Source of the DNA: Myxococcales bacterium
Lineage (GTDB): Bacteria; Myxococcota_A; Polyangia; Polyangiales; Polyangiaceae
NCBI GenBank assembly: GCA_016794345.1
Contig: JAEUKE010000070.1
Span: 1-64,000, forward strand
DNA length: 64,000 nt
Direction: 5' to 3'
The notes under the pieces are model-generated. The model saw only the letters and a program-made list of their open reading frames with translations. It made no database searches and was not told the DNA's origin. Position 1 is the stretch's first letter. Every line of letters starts with the position of its first letter. Position numbers and translations under genes: made by a program. Positions 52,973 through 61,999 of the stretch are shown piece after piece.

Positions 52973-54093
52973 CGACACCGTACGGCGATCCGTTCCTCCG
53001 CCCCATCGATCACTTCGCCGGCGCGCGCTCGGCGCCGCGCCCCGAGGACCGGCTCCGCGCCGTACGGACGAGCGCCGCGCGGCTACGCGAGCAGCTCCTC
53101 TCCGCACCGCCCGTCTCGTTTTTTCGCTCGGCGGCGCTCCGGCGCGTCCCCTACCCGACGCGCTACGGCCTGCGTGACGCGTGCTCGGTCCCCACGCCCT
53201 TCATCCACATCGTGAACCGGCTCTTCATCGTGCAGCTGCCCGCGGGACCGGGCCGCGAGAAGAAGACCGTCCTTTACTCCCCAAGCGACATCCACGCGAA
53301 CGGAGAGACGCCCTTCTTCAAGCGTCTGACCACGAGCATGGGCCCGCTCGCCAAGCTGGGCGAGCCCATCCTGTCGCCCATCCACGCGACGGTGGAGGAG
53401 CGCCTGGCGGAGGTGGGCATCGCGCCCGAGAAGGTCGACTACATCAGCTACGACCATCTCCATACGCAGGACCTCCGCAAGTGGCTGGGCGCGGGCGGCG
53501 ACGCGGGCTACTTCCCCAACGCGAAGCTCCTCGTCATGCGGCAGGAGTGGGAGAGCACCCATGGGCTCTTGCCGACGCAGGCCCAGTGGTATTGCCCACA
53601 CGGGACCGACGGCGTCGATCTGAGCCGCGTCGTCCTTCTCGACGGGGACGTCATGTTGGGCGACTCGGCGGCGATCGTCCACACGCCCGGGCACACCGAG
53701 GGAAACCACTCGTTCGTCACCCGCACCTCCGCCGGCATCTTCGTGACCAGCGAAAACGGCGTCGGCCCAGACGCCTACGCGCCCTCGGCCTCGCGCATCC
53801 CCGGCCTCGCCAAATACGCGCGCGCGACCGGCTGCGAGGTCGTGCTCAACGGAAACACCCTGGAAGACAGCGTCGACCAGTACATCTCCATGATCGCCGA
53901 AAAGACGCTCGCAGGGCCCTCGCCGGAGAACCCCGACTTCCCCAACGTGGCCTGCTCCTCCGAGCTCGGCGCCTACTGGGCCTTCCCCGGCATCACGCCC
54001 ACGTTCGGCTTCGGGGACATGACCTTCGGCGAGCCCGACCTCTCGCCGCGCCAGGCTGCCGCCCCTGCGACCGGGGCAGGAGCACGACCGTGA
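52969..54093 (+). CDS. Metallo-beta-lactamase-fold protein with an atypical metal motif
   Basis: A 374-residue soluble protein of the metallo-beta-lactamase fold. The usual HxHxDH motif reads DHLHTQDLRKW (His and His kept, the Asp shifted by one place, no final His). The later strand has IVHTPGHTEGNHSFV with the His of the second metal site, and VTSENGVGPDAY at the third region. The first 110 residues (FFRSAALRRVPYPTRYGL) form an extra N-terminal region. The metal site may be mononuclear or the substrate unusual. It is coupled by 4-base overlaps to both neighbours, so the three genes form one unit. Confidence 0.75.
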   Translation: MTTPYGDPFLRPIDHFAGARSAPRPEDRLRAVRTSAARLREQLLSAPPVSFFRSAALRRVPYPTRYGLRDACSVPTPFIHIVNRLFIVQLPAGPGREKKTVLYSPSDIHANGETPFFKRLTTSMGPLAKLGEPILSPIHATVEERLAEVGIAPEKVDYISYDHLHTQDLRKWLGAGGDAGYFPNAKLLVMRQEWESTHGLLPTQAQWYCPHGTDGVDLSRVVLLDGDVMLGDSAAIVHTPGHTEGNHSFVTRTSAGIFVTSENGVGPDAYAPSASRIPGLAKYARATGCEVVLNGNTLEDSVDQYISMIAEKTLAGPSPENPDFPNVACSSELGAYWAFPGITPTFGFGDMTFGEPDLSPRQAAAPATGAGARP

Positions 54094-54902
54094 AGCGGTT
54101 CTTCGTCACCGGAGCGGCGAGCGGGATCGGCCGCGCGCTCGTGAGCGCGCTGTCGGCGCGTGGAGCGCGCGTCCTCGCGACGGACGTGACACAAGACGGC
54201 CTCGCCGAGGCGCGCGCCGCCGAGCGATGGTCTGACAGCACCGTCATGACGTCCTATCTGGACGTGACGAGCGAGCGTGACTGGGAGACCGCCCTCGACG
54301 AGGCCGAGGCGCGCTTCGGCGGGGTCGACGTGCTCTGCAACGTGGCCGGCGTGCTCGTCCCCGGCTTCGTGACGGACCTGAGCGCGGCCGCGTGCGACAA
54401 ACAGCTCGCGGTCAACGTGAAGGGCACGGTGCTGGGGACCAGCGCCATGGCCCGCCGGCTCATCCAGGCGAAGAACCCCGGCCACATCGTCAACTTCGGA
54501 TCGCTCGCGTCCCTCAGCCCGGTCCCGGGCCTCTCGCTCTACTGCGCGAGCAAGTGGGCCGTCCGCGGCTTCTCGCTCTCGGTCGCGGTCGAGCTCGCCG
54601 AGCACGGCATCGGGGTCAGCCTCGTCTGCCCCGACGCCGTCGAGACGCCCATGCTCGACATCCAGAAAGATCGACCGGAGGCGGCGCTCACCTTCTCGGG
54701 CAGCCGCCCCCTCACCGTGGCGGAGGTGGTCGCCGTGGTGCTCGATCAGGTCGTCCCCAACCGCCCGCTCGAGGTCTCGATCCCCGTGAGCCGCGGCCTG
54801 CTCGCGCGCGCCGGCGGCGTCGCGCCCGCCATCGCGCAGAAGCTCTACCCGATGCTCAAGAAGAAGGGCCTCGACGGGCAGAAGCGCGCGACGAAGGCGT
54901 AG
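54090..54902 (+). CDS. Short-chain dehydrogenase/reductase (SDR)
   Basis: A 270-residue NAD(P)-dependent oxidoreductase of the classical SDR family. It has TGAASGIG near residue 7, NVAGV in place of the common NNAG, catalytic Ser in GSLASLS, and the YCASK motif, followed by VCPDAVETPM. The GTG at 54090 overlaps the metallo-hydrolase stop (GTGA). The C-terminus is long and basic (KKKGLDGQKRATKA). It completes a three-gene unit, which suggests consecutive steps on one small molecule; what that is cannot be seen. Confidence 0.87.
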   Translation: MKRFFVTGAASGIGRALVSALSARGARVLATDVTQDGLAEARAAERWSDSTVMTSYLDVTSERDWETALDEAEARFGGVDVLCNVAGVLVPGFVTDLSAAACDKQLAVNVKGTVLGTSAMARRLIQAKNPGHIVNFGSLASLSPVPGLSLYCASKWAVRGFSLSVAVELAEHGIGVSLVCPDAVETPMLDIQKDRPEAALTFSGSRPLTVAEVVAVVLDQVVPNRPLEVSIPVSRGLLARAGGVAPAIAQKLYPMLKKKGLDGQKRATKA

Positions 54903-54906
54903 CCGG

Positions 54907-55833
54907 TCAGAGCTGCACCGGGATGCAGATCTGCGTGGGCCCACACACCGGCTTGCCGGGGACGCTCGCGCAGTCGCTCTCGTCGTTGCAGCCGCACCAC
55001 GAGTTGACGCACTGGCTACCGCGGAGGTTTGCAGCGCACTCGGCGTCACTGGTGCACCTGCATTGGCTCTGGCTGCACATGGGGCCGCGCGCTGAGGGTG
55101 ACGCGCAGTCCGCGTTCGAATCGCAGCCGCATCGTTGCGTGATCACCGAGCAGGCGGAGCCGAACTCGCTGGTGGGGCAGTCGAACGAGGTGAGGCAAGA
55201 GTTGCATTCGCCGTCCCGCCCACACTGACCGTTGCCTTGCTCGTCGGTGCACCCGTCCCCGACGGCCGCGGGCTTGGGGAACGGAAAGACCTGGGCGGTG
55301 TCGGTGCAACCGAGGGTGACGCAGGCAGGCTCCTCGTCGTTGGGCGGGTCGTCCGCGGGCACCGCCATGGGCGCGGGCGAGCTGCCGGTGCACACGTCCG
55401 TCAGGCAATCGCCCTCGACGGAGTTGCCGGCAGAAGCGCCCATCGGCTGAAACACGACCTCACACTTCATCGCGACGCAGGAGTAGGTCGCGCAGGCGGT
55501 GTCGGTGCCACACTGCGGAGCGGAGGTGCATACGTCGCAGGCCCCGGCCGCATCGCAGGTGAGGCCGTTGCCGCAAGGCGTGCCGCTCGGCAGGTTCGCG
55601 TGCTGACACGTGCCCGCGGCACAGGTGTCCGAGGTGCACGCGTTGTCGTCGTCGCAGTCGACCGGCTCACACGGCGGAGCGCCGGTCGTCACGGCGGTGG
55701 TCGAGCTCGAGGTCGACCCTCCCGTCCCGCCGGTGCCCTCGAAGCGGCCTTCTTCGACGCCCAGGATCTGCGTGCAGCCGGCGAGCACGGCCGACGAAAG
55801 GAAGCTCGCGATCGGCGCGCGGAACCCTCTCAC
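54907..55833 (-). CDS. EGF-like Cys-rich lipoprotein
   Basis: A 308-residue predicted lipoprotein (lipobox LAGC, Cys20) starting at the GTG at 55833; a GTG at 55851 would add six residues. After a short Ser/Thr linker come many Cys in the pattern CDDDNACTSDTCAAGTC, NGLTCDAAGACDVC and CGCDSNADC, then CRCTSDAECAANLRGSQC and CGCNDESDCASVPGKPVC. These are common in myxobacterial surface proteins and resemble EGF-like or dickkopf-type modules. The five or six repeats suggest a long disulfide-rich stalk. It converges on the SDR gene with 4 bp between stops. Confidence 0.74.
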   Translation of the reverse strand: MRGFRAPIASFLSSAVLAGCTQILGVEEGRFEGTGGTGGSTSSSTTAVTTGAPPCEPVDCDDDNACTSDTCAAGTCQHANLPSGTPCGNGLTCDAAGACDVCTSAPQCGTDTACATYSCVAMKCEVVFQPMGASAGNSVEGDCLTDVCTGSSPAPMAVPADDPPNDEEPACVTLGCTDTAQVFPFPKPAAVGDGCTDEQGNGQCGRDGECNSCLTSFDCPTSEFGSACSVITQRCGCDSNADCASPSARGPMCSQSQCRCTSDAECAANLRGSQCVNSWCGCNDESDCASVPGKPVCGPTQICIPVQL

Positions 55834-55903
55834 GACCGCGGAGCCTATCACACGCGCGCGCGCTGAGCCCCGCGGCCCTGGCGGCCCCTCGGCCTTAGCA
55901 GTT

Positions 55904-56307
55904 TGCTGAAAAAGGCGAGGTCATGCCGCTTGGTGGGGTGTGGTTGCTCTTTCACCCCCCAACCCCCCTCACCTACGGTGAGGGGGGAGCCTGACGACTC
56001 TGTCGTTCTCTCATCCGGCCTGGCTCTCGGCCGGAAGCGAGAGGCGAGCCGGGGCGCTCGCCATGCGGCCGCTCACGCGGCGAGCAAGCGCGCGATGCGG
56101 AGTGACCTCTTGGTGAAACTGGGAGGTCACGCCGCTGGTGACGTTCGGCCCTGCTCTTTCACCCCCCGGCCCCCTCACCTGCGGTGAGGGGAGCCTGCTC
56201 GTTGCGAAGAACATCGGGTAGCTCCCCCCTCGCGCAGCGAGGGGGGCTGGGGGGGTGAAAAAGCAGCACAAACCTCATCGAGCACAACGACGTTGCCTTT
56301 TTCAGCA
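55904..56307. mobile_element. MITE-like element with 13-bp inverted ends
   Basis: TGCTGAAAAAGGC at 55904-55916 is repeated exactly in reverse complement at 56295-56307. The 404 bp between carry no gene. Inside are an imperfect direct repeat (GAGGTCA(T/C)GCCGCTTGGTG-like, at 55917 and 56123) and three hairpin modules of one type: 55945-55992, 56152-56196 and, inverted, 56220-56268. TGCTGAAAAA-type ends occur in several insertion-sequence families. A small, non-autonomous element with such ends is called a MITE. It fills the 478-bp gap 55834-56311. No target-site duplication was found. Confidence 0.6.
55945..56268. repeat. Three copies of a TTTCACCCCCC hairpin module
   Basis: Each copy starts TGCT(C/T)TTTCACCCCCC and carries a GC-rich stem. 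The stems are 55963-55973 with 55977-55987 (11 bp), 56171-56179 with 56183-56191 (9 bp), and the inverted copy 56224-56233 with 56237-56246 (10 bp). The same motif with its stem occurs at 9799-9838 on the minus strand, where it acts as a terminator. Confidence 0.65.
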
Positions 56308-56311
56308 CCCG

Positions 56312-57286
56312 TTAGAGCTCGAGCCGAAGCGACAGCCCTGTCGCCGAGACCCCGACCGACGCCTGCGTGCCCTCGTCCGGCGCAGTGAGGAACACGACGA
56401 GCCCGGTCGCTGCGAGGACCCCGCCGGTGACGAGGAGCGCCGTGCTCACGTCGCCCGCGAGCCGTGACGCCTCGCGTAGCTCGACGCCTTGTGGTCTGGT
56501 GCAGAGGTTCGTCTCGTCGCTGCAGCCGCCCTCCGGGCCGTTGCTCGCGTCGAGCTTGGAGAGGGCGACACCACCCGCGATGAACCCACCGATCGCGGAA
56601 AGGAGGCCGGCGCCCCCCAGGACGGTGCCCGCGATCTTCTGCGGCCCCCAGCCCGACGAGAGCGCCGGCTCTTCCGGGGCGCCCGAGCTCGCGAGCGGAG
56701 TCGGCTCGGGGATCGTGATCTCCACCCGCTGGCCGTCGGAGACTTCGATGCGCCGCTCGAAGGGGATCGCGTCGGGCGCGGTCGCGCGCACGATATGGCG
56801 CCCGGCGTCGACCGCGATCGCCGCGGGCCACGTCTCCACCTTCTGTCTGTCGATCGTGACGGTGAGCCCACGAGCGGAGCCTCGAGCACTGAGCTCGAGG
56901 AACGCCAGCTTGGGGGCGATGGCGTCGCGCTTCGCGCGCGCCTGCGCCACGCGGTGCGGCTGCTTCGCGGTCTCCGCGGCGGTCTCGGCCTCCGCGTAGG
57001 CTCGATCGGCGCTCGCGAGCCGGCCGAGCCCCTCGTAACACTCGCCCAAGGCGAGCTTCGCTCCAACGCCTTCCGGCACGAGCGCGACGACCCGCTCGAG
57101 CTTCGGACACGCGTCGGCGAACCGCTTGGCGTCGAGCTCGGCGTTTGCCTCGCCGAAGAGCTTGGACGCCTCCGCCAGGCGCGCTTCGTCCGCGGGCTTG
57201 CCCTGCGCGCGAGCCACGGGGGCTGCGGAGAGCGCCGCGAGCGCCACGACAAAGCCGACAGCGAGGGGGCTCCGAACCTGGAACAC
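56312..57286 (-). CDS. TPR-like periplasmic/membrane protein
   Basis: A 324-residue exported protein, starting at the GTG at 57286 with a signal peptide (AALSAAPVARAQ). About 30-120 is TPR-like (EASKLFGEANAELDAKRFADA, then KLALGECYEGLGRLASADRAYAEAE). About 125-200 is a PEGA-type beta domain (LTVTIDRQKVETWPAAIAVDAG). Two hydrophobic segments follow (near 215-240 and 278-300). Proteins of this layout are typical partners of myxobacterial Ser/Thr kinases. The gene lies 2 bp after the kinase stop, in the same operon. Function is unknown. Confidence 0.75.
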   Translation of the reverse strand: MFQVRSPLAVGFVVALAALSAAPVARAQGKPADEARLAEASKLFGEANAELDAKRFADACPKLERVVALVPEGVGAKLALGECYEGLGRLASADRAYAEAETAAETAKQPHRVAQARAKRDAIAPKLAFLELSARGSARGLTVTIDRQKVETWPAAIAVDAGRHIVRATAPDAIPFERRIEVSDGQRVEITIPEPTPLASSGAPEEPALSSGWGPQKIAGTVLGGAGLLSAIGGFIAGGVALSKLDASNGPEGGCSDETNLCTRPQGVELREASRLAGDVSTALLVTGGVLAATGLVVFLTAPDEGTQASVGVSATGLSLRLEL

Positions 57287-57288
57287 GT

Positions 57289-58686
<1,398 letters not shown>

Positions 58687-58816
58687 GTACCCTGCCGCAT
58701 GGTACGACCAACGCTCCCCTCGGGAAAAGCCCTGGGTGTCTTGCGGGGCCGAGGGCCTCCGGGTACGCTGGGGATACCCGAAGGAATGCGCATCGGCGCA
58801 CCGACCGAGGGGGCCC

Positions 58817-60877
58817 GTGTCCGTAGCCGATCCTCTTACCCACAGCCAGCCTGCCAGCAACGTGCTCGGCAAGTTCAAGCTCATCGCCGAGCTGGGGCGC
58901 GGGGGTATGTCCGAGGTCTACCTCGCGGTGGTCGCCGGACCGGCAGGCTTCAACAAGCTGGTCGTCATCAAGCTCATCAAGGCGGAGCTGGCCGAGGACC
59001 CCGACTTCATCTCCATGTTCCTGGAGGAGGCGCGGCTCTCGGCCCGCCTGAGCCACCCCAACGTCGTCCAGACGAACGAGGTCGGTGAAGTCGGCGGTCG
59101 GTATTACATCGCGATGGAGTACCTGGAGGGGCAACCGTACAGCCGCATCCTCCACCGGCTCGGCCGGGACCGCGGGCTGCCGCTCGGCATGAGCCTGCGC
59201 ATCCTCAGCGACGTGCTGCAGGGGCTCCATTACGCCCACGAGCTGGCTGATTTCGACGGCAGCGCGCTCGGGGTCGTCCACCGGGACGTGACGCCCCACA
59301 ACGTGTTCGTCACCTACGACGGCCAGGTGAAGGTGGTGGACTTCGGCATCGCCAAGGCGATGAACTCGTCCCACGAGACGCGGACCGGCATGCTCAAGGG
59401 CAAGGTCGGCTACATGGCGCCGGAGCAAGCGAAGGGCGAGCGCGTGGACCGCCGCGCGGATGTCTTCTCGGTCGGGGTGATGCTGTGGGAAGCGGCCGTC
59501 GGTCGCCGGCTCTGGAAGGGCCTGAACGAGGTGCAGATCCTCCATCAGCTCCTCGCCGGCGATATCCCCTCGCCTCGCTCGATGCGCCCGGACATCTCGT
59601 CCCACCTCGAGTCCATCATCATGCGGTCCATCGCGATGGACCGCGAAAAGCGGCACGCGAGCGCCCAGGCGCTCCAGCAGGAGCTGGAAGAGCTGATGGA
59701 TTCGGGCAGCGAGCGCTCCACCCTGCGCGAGGTCGGCCGCCTCGTCTCGGGCGCGTTCGACGAGGAGCGAAAGAAGCTCAAGGCCATCATCGAGCAGCAG
59801 CTCGCCAAGTCCGCCATGATGGCGACGGGGCTCTACCAACAGGTGAGCCTGCCGATGGTGGAGCAGCCTCCACACCTCACGGGCGAGCTGCGCTCCGCGT
59901 ACGCGAGCGGATCGATCCCGAGCTTGGGCCACGGCTCCAACCCCGCGGCGCACTCCCATCACGGCGGGTCGCACCCGGGGCAGTCGCACCCCGGTCAGTC
60001 GCACGCGGGGCAGTCGCACCCGGGGCAGGGCCAGTCGCATCCCAGCTTCTCGATGGGCAACGCCATTGCCAACCCGCACTCCATGACCGGGAGCGGGCAC
60101 TACGGCATCGCCGCGCTCCAGGGCGGGGTTCCCGCTGCCCCCTCGTCGAATCCGGGCCTCGTGGGCCCCATGAGCGGGAGCCTGCCCTCGGTTCACAGCA
60201 TGATGCCTGGGAGTTACCCAGGGGACGGGCACCAGTCGAACCCGTCGGTGACAACCGGCTCCATCGCGCGGGCGAGCGTCTCGCGCTCGGGGCCGCAGTC
60301 CGGGCTGGGCTATCCCAACGCGCAGCCGAACAACAGCCGCCTCACGCTCATCGCGCTCGGCGTCGCGGCAGCAGCCGGTGGCCTCGCGGCCATCGTCTAC
60401 CTCAGCATCGGACGTCCCACGGCTGCTGCGACGCAGCCGACGAGCGCCCCCACGACCGCGGCGGCGCCGCCCACGGGTGCGGCCAAAGAGCCGGCTCCGG
60501 AGACCACCGCCCCTTCGGCCGCCCCCTCCGCGTCGGCAGGCAAGGTCGCGATCGAGGTCAAGGCGAAGCCGAGCACCGCGGACATCTTCCTGGACGGCGA
60601 GAAGGTCGGCGAGCCCGGCTCGGCCACCCTCACAATCCCGCAGGACGGCAAGAGCCACGAGCTCAAGGTCAGCGCCGCCGGCTACGCCTCGAAGACCTAC
60701 AAGATCGAGCCCGACCAGACGAAGGTCGAGTGGTCGCCGGAGCTCGCACGCGAAAAGACGAACGGCCCCGGCCCCGTCGTGACCCCGCCCTCGACGGGCA
60801 AGCCGCCGCCCGACGACAAGAAGTGCGCGAAGAAGGGAAAGGGCGGCCGCTGCATCGACACGAGCTACGACGGCTAG
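58817..60877 (+). CDS. Transmembrane Ser/Thr protein kinase with PEGA domain and His-rich repeats
   Basis: A 686-residue kinase starting at the GTG at 58817 behind a GAGGGGG. The kinase domain (about 18-285) has LGRGGMSEVY, VIKLI, HRDVTPHNVF (Val-Thr where Leu-Lys is usual, as in many myxobacterial kinases), DFGIA and MAPEQ. A coiled segment follows, then a His/Gln/Ser/Gly-rich linker with SHPGQ repeats (about 385-412). The transmembrane helix is near 516-536. A PEGA domain outside (KPSTADIFLDGEKVGEPGS) is present with a Lys-rich end. It is divergent from the first kinase. Confidence 0.92.
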   Translation: MSVADPLTHSQPASNVLGKFKLIAELGRGGMSEVYLAVVAGPAGFNKLVVIKLIKAELAEDPDFISMFLEEARLSARLSHPNVVQTNEVGEVGGRYYIAMEYLEGQPYSRILHRLGRDRGLPLGMSLRILSDVLQGLHYAHELADFDGSALGVVHRDVTPHNVFVTYDGQVKVVDFGIAKAMNSSHETRTGMLKGKVGYMAPEQAKGERVDRRADVFSVGVMLWEAAVGRRLWKGLNEVQILHQLLAGDIPSPRSMRPDISSHLESIIMRSIAMDREKRHASAQALQQELEELMDSGSERSTLREVGRLVSGAFDEERKKLKAIIEQQLAKSAMMATGLYQQVSLPMVEQPPHLTGELRSAYASGSIPSLGHGSNPAAHSHHGGSHPGQSHPGQSHAGQSHPGQGQSHPSFSMGNAIANPHSMTGSGHYGIAALQGGVPAAPSSNPGLVGPMSGSLPSVHSMMPGSYPGDGHQSNPSVTTGSIARASVSRSGPQSGLGYPNAQPNNSRLTLIALGVAAAAGGLAAIVYLSIGRPTAAATQPTSAPTTAAAPPTGAAKEPAPETTAPSAAPSASAGKVAIEVKAKPSTADIFLDGEKVGEPGSATLTIPQDGKSHELKVSAAGYASKTYKIEPDQTKVEWSPELAREKTNGPGPVVTPPSTGKPPPDDKKCAKKGKGGRCIDTSYDG
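59969..60028. repeat. Four 15-bp tandem repeats inside the kinase gene
   Basis: The unit TCGCACCCGGGGCAG is repeated four times with few changes (59969-59983, 59984-59998, 59999-60013, 60014-60028), giving the SHPGQ peptide repeat. The reading frame is kept, so copy number may vary without harm. Confidence 0.85.
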
Positions 60878-60937
60878 CTCTCGCGGGCGTTGTGAGGAGT
60901 TGCCCCTCGCCCGAGCCGCGCTGCTAGCCTAGGCCCC

Positions 60938-61978
60938 ATGCAGCGCTCCAGGCTCTGCCGCTTCCTCGTCTGCGTTGCCCTCGGCGGCACCATCCCGTTC
61001 ACGCTCCCCGCGCCCGAGGCGGAGGCGCAGCCGTCGTCCTGCAGCCGGGACGACGCGAAGACGCGCTACTTGAAGGGCGTCGATCTCTTCGAGGAGGGCG
61101 ACTTCCAGGCGGCGCTCATCGAGTTCAAGCGCTCGTACGAGTGTGTGCCGAACTTCAACGTCCTCTACAACATCGGCCAGGTCTACTTTCAGCTGCAGGA
61201 CTACGCGAACGCGCTCAAGACGCTCTCGCAGTACCTGGACGACGGCGGCAAGCGCATCCCGCAGACGCGCCGGAGCGAGGTCGAGCGCGACGTCGAGAAG
61301 CTCAGGGCCCGCGTCGCCACGGTGACAATCAAGGTCAGCCAGCCCGGCGCCGACGTGTTCGTCGATGACGTGAAGATCGGCACGAGCCCCCTCCCCGGTC
61401 CCATCACCGTGAGCTCGGGCAAGCGCAAGTTCGACGCGACCAAGAGCGGCTTCCGCTCGACCCCGAAGACCGAGGAGATCGCCGGCCAGGAGAACCGTGA
61501 GGTCGTCATCGATCTGCAACCGTCGACGACGGTCATCAACGTCGGGGGCGGCGGCGAGGGCGGCGCGGGCGGAGTGGTCGTCGGCGGTGAGGGCGGCGGG
61601 CCTCCGCCTCCGCCCGAGGAGCCCGCGCCCGTCCTGCCCATCGTCTTCTGGAGCCTCACCGGCGCATTCGTCGTCGGGACCGCGGTGACGGGCGGGCTCG
61701 CGCTCGGCGCCGACTCCGACCTGCAAGAGCAGAAGCGCACGCCGAACACGTCGACCGACGACATCGACAGCGCGGCCTCGAAGGCGCGTGGCCTCGCCAT
61801 CGCGAGCGACGTGCTCCTCGGCGTGTCGATCGTGTCCGCAGGCCTGGCCACGTATTTCACGATCGATTGGGCGCTCTCGTCGAAAAAAGAAGAGGCCCAG
61901 CCGGCGGACGAGGCGACCGAGCCGGCCGCCGCGCTCTATCTGGGGCCGGGCCAGGCCGGCGTTCGCGGCACGTTCTGA
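60938..61978 (+). CDS. TPR-PEGA membrane protein
   Basis: A 346-residue exported protein with a signal peptide ending near EAEA (LVCVALGGTIPFTLPAPEAEA). About 40-105 is TPR-like (GVDLFEEGDFQAALIEFKRSYE, NFNVLYNIGQVYFQLQDYANAL). About 125-190 is a PEGA domain (ADVFVDDVKIGTSPLPGPITVSSG). A Gly-rich linker follows and two transmembrane segments (near 225-250 and 285-310) end the protein. The layout repeats that of the protein at 56312-57286. It starts 60 bp after the second kinase and probably works with it. Confidence 0.8.
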   Translation: MQRSRLCRFLVCVALGGTIPFTLPAPEAEAQPSSCSRDDAKTRYLKGVDLFEEGDFQAALIEFKRSYECVPNFNVLYNIGQVYFQLQDYANALKTLSQYLDDGGKRIPQTRRSEVERDVEKLRARVATVTIKVSQPGADVFVDDVKIGTSPLPGPITVSSGKRKFDATKSGFRSTPKTEEIAGQENREVVIDLQPSTTVINVGGGGEGGAGGVVVGGEGGGPPPPPEEPAPVLPIVFWSLTGAFVVGTAVTGGLALGADSDLQEQKRTPNTSTDDIDSAASKARGLAIASDVLLGVSIVSAGLATYFTIDWALSSKKEEAQPADEATEPAAALYLGPGQAGVRGTF

Positions 61979-61999
61979 ACAGCCGGCCCAGCCGGCCAC

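Noticed and set aside
59969..60028. Possible CRISPR-like repeat
   Set aside because: The units are directly adjacent, without spacers, and stay in frame inside a kinase gene; it is a coding tandem repeat.
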